From NCBI RefSeq assembly GCF_018139145.2, contig NC_059477.1, positions 32,095,502-32,159,501 of the forward strand: DNA of 64,000 nt, written 5' to 3'. The notes under the pieces were generated by a model. That model did not search any database. It was not told where the DNA came from and worked only from the letters and a program-made list of their open reading frames with translations. Source of the stretch: Gymnogyps californianus (taxonomy: Eukaryota > Chordata > Aves > Accipitriformes > Cathartidae). The translations under genes and the position numbers were made by a program. Shown here one piece after another: positions 1 through 64,000 of the stretch (position 1 is its first letter; each line of letters opens with the position of its first letter).

Positions 1-524
1 GTTTCAACCCTACCACACCCCAAGGGTGGCCTTCTGCAAACATTATACAAGCAAGACAAGGTTTATAGGAAGAGGTAACACCTTTTATTAGACCAATTAG
101 GATGGCTGGCAAAATAAGACAGGATTTCAAGTACATAAAATACCCTTCTTCAGTGGAAATAAAATTCTATTCTTCAGACAAAAAATTCAAGGTCAAATAC
201 AGGTTGGAGTCAATTGCTGAGAGTTGAATTAGATACGTATCACATCACTTTTGAAGCAGAGGTCATTGTTTCCTGCAGACTAGAAGGGATGTTAATAGGA
301 GGCAACAGGGAGATGGTAAGCTAGTTATGTCCTTGGGGAGAAAGAAAAATAGGCAGTTTATAGCCTGTGGGACATGGAAGGACTAGTAAAGGAGGAGAGG
401 GAAGGGAAAATCTGTGCAGGAACACCAATATTGAGTCTGTGGGTTTTGATACCCAGTACATGTACCCACAGACATTGCTGTGCCCACAGACCAGGCCATC
501 AGAGTCAGACCTTTTACTGCTTTA
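1..524. other. Intergenic DNA downstream of MYLK with a possible old repeat
   Basis: No gene visible. The stretch from about 60 to 180 (phrases such as taacaccttttattagacca and acccttcttcag) reads like an old amniote interspersed repeat that I cannot name. It joins the CR1 at about 525. Confidence 0.4.
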
Positions 525-1139
525 TGCATGCCAACCATATCCTGGGCTGCACCAAAACAAGCATGGCCAGCAGGTCGAGGGAGGTGATTCTCCCCCTCTA
601 CTCTGCTCTCGTGAGACCCCACCTGGAGTACCATGTCCAGCTCTGGGGCCCCCAACATAAGAAGGACGTGGACCTGTTGGAGCGAGTCCAGAGGAGGGCC
701 ACAAAGATGATCGGAGGGCTGGAGCAGCTCTCCTGTGAAGACAGGCTGAGAGAGTTGGGGTCGTTCAGCCTGGAGAAGAGAAGGCTCCGGGGAGACCTTA
801 TAGCAGCCTTCCAGTGCCTAAAGGGAGCCTACAGGAAAGCTGGAGAAGGACTTTTTACAAGGGCATGTAGTGATAGGACAAGGGGTAATGGCTTTAAACT
901 GGAAGAGGGTAGATTAGATGAGATGTAAGGAAGAAGTTCTTCACTGTGAGGGTGGTGAGACACTGAACAGGTTGCCCAGAGAAGCTGTGGATGCCCCCTC
1001 CCTGGAAGTGTTCAAGGCCAGGCTGGATGGGGCTTTGAGCAACCTGGTCTAGTGGAAGGTGTCCCTGCCCATGGCAGCGGGGTTGGAACTAGATGATCTT
1101 GAAGGTCCCTTCCAACCCAAACCATTCTATGATTCTATG
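525..1139 (+). mobile_element. CR1 non-LTR retrotransposon, 5'-truncated
   Basis: About 615 bases of a chicken-repeat-1 element, the dominant LINE of birds. The 5' part translates to the C-terminal end of the CR1 reverse-transcriptase ORF ([60 protein letters not shown]), followed by the 3' UTR (cactgaacaggttgcccaga, cccttccaaccc) and the diagnostic tail of two ATTCTATG units at 1124-1139. The reading frame breaks at about 928. It is severely truncated and cannot move. Start is approximate. Similar enough to consensus to be fairly young among CR1s. Confidence 0.93.
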
Positions 1140-1859
1140 TGCCTACCTGAATGGAAACCAGCAGTCAATGAATAAAGTTAGGTATGTTCACAAGAGAGTA
1201 GAGCACATCTTGCAAAGATGACTGTTTCAAGGGCTGAAGATTTGCTCAAGAAACGTGTTGCTACAAGCAGGATGTTTCACAATTTTTGCTTTAGGGAGTT
1301 TCTGCGTGGTCCTGCATGGTCTGTGGTGTCTTGGACTGCATGTTAGAAGAAGCCTGCATGAAGGCAGTGCAAGCGTATTTGCTAAATATTTTCATCTTTA
1401 CAGTTTTTAGGAACATTGGTATAAGTACACATCTACATCTAGACTTCCCTGAATTTTTTCCCTCTTGCTCTTACAGTCTTTCTGAAGTATAGGTTTCCCC
1501 ACCATAAGGGAATTCTCAACTGCAAAAGAAAACCACAGCTGTCATGGTGCCCATCCACGTTTACACTTCTGTTCATTGTGAAGGACGCGATGAGGCTGGA
1601 GACACGCGGCAGAGCACAGGGCTACAACTAGTGCCAGCCCCAGGCTGTACCTGATAGCACTGGGGCAGAGCAGCCTCCACACAGCGCTGCCCCGCGCTGA
1701 CGGGGCAGGAGAAGTGCAGCAGCACCACAGAGATCAAGGAGGTTTCACTGTTGCCACCTCAGCCGTTTGCGTGCCAAGCAGCTCTCAGGACAGAACAGAA
1801 GACCGCTGCTACTGATACGCTTAGCCATGTGAATGCAGTGACACCTGCAATAGAGTATA
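1140..1859. other. Intergenic DNA between CR1 and MYLK 3' end
   Basis: No gene recognised. A local GC-rich, CpG-containing patch lies at about 1565-1745 within otherwise AT-rich sequence; it could be a regulatory patch or a distal part of the 3' UTR. Short open frames here have no recognisable homology. Confidence 0.5.
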
Positions 1860-1883
1860 CAAGGAGCATGCTTTGTGGTATTA

Positions 1884-1889
1884 TTTATT
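1884..1889 (-). promoter_or_regulatory. MYLK: Candidate poly(A) signal AATAAA (distal)
   Basis: Second AATAAA on the transcribed strand, about 1.88 kb after the stop. Cleavage would fall near 1855-1870. Either or both signals may be used; sequence alone does not decide. Confidence 0.45.
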
Positions 1890-1973
1890 TAGGAACTGTG
1901 AGTAACTACAGCCGTAGCGTTCTCATCTTTGCAATTCTGATGGTTTAACAAACTGGGAGAACATTAGCATATT

Positions 1974-1979
1974 TTTATT
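1974..1979 (-). promoter_or_regulatory. MYLK: Candidate poly(A) signal AATAAA (proximal)
   Basis: First AATAAA I found on the transcribed strand after the stop codon, about 1.79 kb downstream. Cleavage would fall near 1945-1965. A second copy lies 90 bases further. Confidence 0.5.
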
Positions 1980-3771
1980 AAGGTACAAAATACACCCCGT
2001 TGTTGCCTAAAACATTTAAAAAAAACGTGAGAAAAGCTCTGTATGCTCTAAATCAGATTCAAAACCTTTCTGTATAAGGAATTGTGGCAATACTGTGTTT
2101 AGTATAACGAGGTTTTTATCAATTGGAAAGGAAGAGACATGCTGGCAATCTGAACTTAGCGACAAAGAGTAAAGCAGTTAAAAACCATTGTGTCATCCAC
2201 ATTAGTTGAGCTTTGAATGTAGAAGGAGCAAATCATATGAAACACGTACACAACTAGGTAATATCAAACAACCTAAGGTTGATATTGTACACACCTGTAT
2301 TAAAGTACACTGACTACTTAATGGTGAGGATTTAAGGTAATGTTTTTTTAAAAAGAGGTAACCTTTGAAATGCAAATGGTTGCACTTCACACACAAAAAG
2401 TGGAAAAGGAAAAGAATCACCTTTGGAATGATACATAGATATAAGACACTAGTTTTGGATTATGCGTATCACCTTGCAGCCTCTGATATTACCTCTGAAC
2501 AACAACAACAAAAAATTAAAAAGTGCCAATACTGTGAAAGGAAAGCAAAGTTACTAAGTCTGAGTGCATTAACCACTTCTGAGAAAAAACCTGGGCTTTG
2601 GATTTTTTTGTTTTGTTTTGTTTTTCTGCATTTTTAAAAACGCAACAGCCTTACTGGTGCAGGTTCAAGACAAAAACAAGACAGTCAAGCTCATAAGGTA
2701 GAAATAGGTCCTATATAGGTTAAGATTCTTTGGAAACTGCTAAGTATAAAGGAGTTTGTAATCCAGGCTACTATCTTTTTGGCTACTCCAAAAATCTGTG
2801 GGAGTTTCCAGCTTATCATCAGTTGAAATCTGTTTTGCAATCGCCAAACAAATGCAAGTAAAACTTTAACTAACCTGGGATTCCATTCACACACATGCAC
2901 ACCGAAGTCACTGATTGTGCAATAACCTGTTTTTTCACGGCAGCGTATATACGAATCGTAAGTCATTATTAGATTGACCAGAACAAGAGAAAATATTCTC
3001 AGTCTTTGTGTTTTCAGCCTGTTTCTTAAGTAGGCAGCTGTAACTGCACTGAAGTGACAGGTTGTATAAGGGAAGAGGGACCAGGTGTGATCAGCTAGTT
3101 AAAAGCAAGATTAGAAGTTATCTTGGGAAACCACCTTCATGTTTAACTTTAGCCAGTATTACAACGGCGCTAACAGCGCACTGAGAAAGGGCAGTAAATG
3201 TGTTTGAAGTTAGGACTGTGAAATTCTGTTTAAAACAAATGAAAAATGAGCCATACCAACATACAAATCGCAATGCTGGCTGTGTCAGACCTTCCCTTAT
3301 AGAAGATACTGCTCAGGGAGCAGCCTGTTTCTTAGGACTGGAGAGATTCACTGCGTGTCTGGGAAACGATTCCTTGTAAAGTAGATCTTGGGGAGCCAAC
3401 TTAGCTGCAGTTTTGGCTGAGGAAAGTGATGGTATAGAGCAATGAGCTCACTACATAGACTTTTTCTTTAAGATGTTCAGAATATAACTGTAGACTTGTT
3501 TTCCATACATTTGATTTTAAAAATAGACTGGGCAACTTAGTTGATTAATTGCTTAAAGTAAATCCAATCATGCTAGCAACTTAAAATTGCCTGCTGATTT
3601 GAATTAATGCCCATACATAAAGCAAACAGGTATCAACTGACCATGCTGAAAAAACAACCCCCCAAAGACCTACGTATCACACAAGGTGCTTTTGATAACT
3701 TGGTTTTCTGAGCCTTATAAGGAGAGTCTTTAAATATATTTTTTTCATTTTTTTTTTCTTTGAGCCTTGAT

Positions 3772-63651
<59,880 letters not shown>

Positions 63652-64000
63652 CTGCAATCAAAACAAATAATAAAATACAAATCCTATTTAAAAATCAATA
63701 ATGAAAAAGCTGCCTATTAACATCAGTTTGTTTTGGATCTTTCTGCAAAGTTAGAGGAAATTGCTGTCCTTTTGGTTTTTAAGAAAGATTTTATGCACAG
63801 ACTTGCTGGAGAATGTCACATTCTAAAAGGAAGAGGGAGCAGAGAGGGAGAAGCCCTCTACGAAAGCAGCTGCACTGAGAACCTGAGAAAGCAACTAGAC
63901 AAGAGGCACCATCTAAGCTGATAGGTCTATTTTAACTGAATAGAGCAAAGTACACTCTGCACAAAGCTGCTTTAGGCAGTGCATGGAAGAGGGAAACAAA
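63652..64000 (-). other. MYLK intron upstream of e1 (partial)
   Basis: Intronic sequence leading to the e1 acceptor; the preceding exon lies beyond the window. Nothing else recognised. Confidence 0.75.

Larger units (their letters stand above)
1860..3771 (-). other. MYLK: 3' UTR shared by MYLK and telokin mRNAs (extent inferred)
   Basis: From the base after the stop codon to the first plausible poly(A) sites, about 1.8-1.9 kb, A/T-rich, without repeats that I recognise. Just after the stop the transcript is A-rich (complement of 3735-3765). The length agrees with the known size of telokin message (about 2.5 kb with a coding part under 0.5 kb). The exact 3' end is inferred from AATAAA signals only. 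Confidence 0.6.

Noticed and set aside
374..928. Open frame of 184 codons with reverse-transcriptase similarity
   Set aside because: The 3' half is the C-terminal tip of CR1 ORF2 in a truncated element; the first part is unrelated upstream sequence. Not a functional gene.

Overview
The window is vertebrate nuclear DNA, almost certainly from a bird. It is AT-rich and intron-dominated, has avian-type CR1 retrotransposon tails and a solo ERVL-type LTR, and holds one recognisable gene on the minus strand: MYLK, the smooth-muscle myosin light chain kinase. The encoded protein is very close to chicken MYLK as I know it. The species cannot be named from the sequence. The LTR resembles one I associate with non-galliform birds, which is only a hint.

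MYLK runs from high to low coordinates. Fifteen coding exons (called e1 to e15 here, in transcription order) lie between 63651 and 3772. Their reading phases agree at all 14 junctions, and all introns are GT-AG. Together they encode the C-terminal 724 residues, counting a split first codon. The order is a Lys/Pro-rich linker (e1-e2), an Ig-like domain (e3-e4), a fibronectin type III domain (e5), an acidic linker (e6-e7), the Ser/Thr kinase domain (e7-e12), the autoinhibitory and calmodulin-binding segment (e12-e13), and the C-terminal Ig domain with an acidic tail (e13-e15). The N-terminal part and the kinase promoters lie beyond 64000.

The last three exons also encode telokin (KRP), a separate smooth-muscle protein that binds myosin. 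Its start codon lies inside e13 at 6969. The intron just upstream carries a TATA box and a CArG-like element in the correct orientation and spacing for the intragenic telokin promoter. Kinase and telokin share one stop codon (3772-3774) and a 3' UTR of about 1.8-1.9 kb, with candidate AATAAA signals at 1974-1979 and 1884-1889.

Outside exons: 1-1860 is downstream intergenic DNA with a 5'-truncated CR1 (about 525-1139). Intron 1 (51124-63564) holds a 635-bp solo LTR with a perfect 5-bp target duplication. Introns 3 and 4 hold old CR1 fragments, MIR-like remnants and microsatellites. The remaining introns are mostly unique sequence. I found no bacterial-type gene, CRISPR array, tRNA or rRNA gene, and no evidence of an undescribed system. 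The most useful biology here is the gene-within-a-gene arrangement of telokin.
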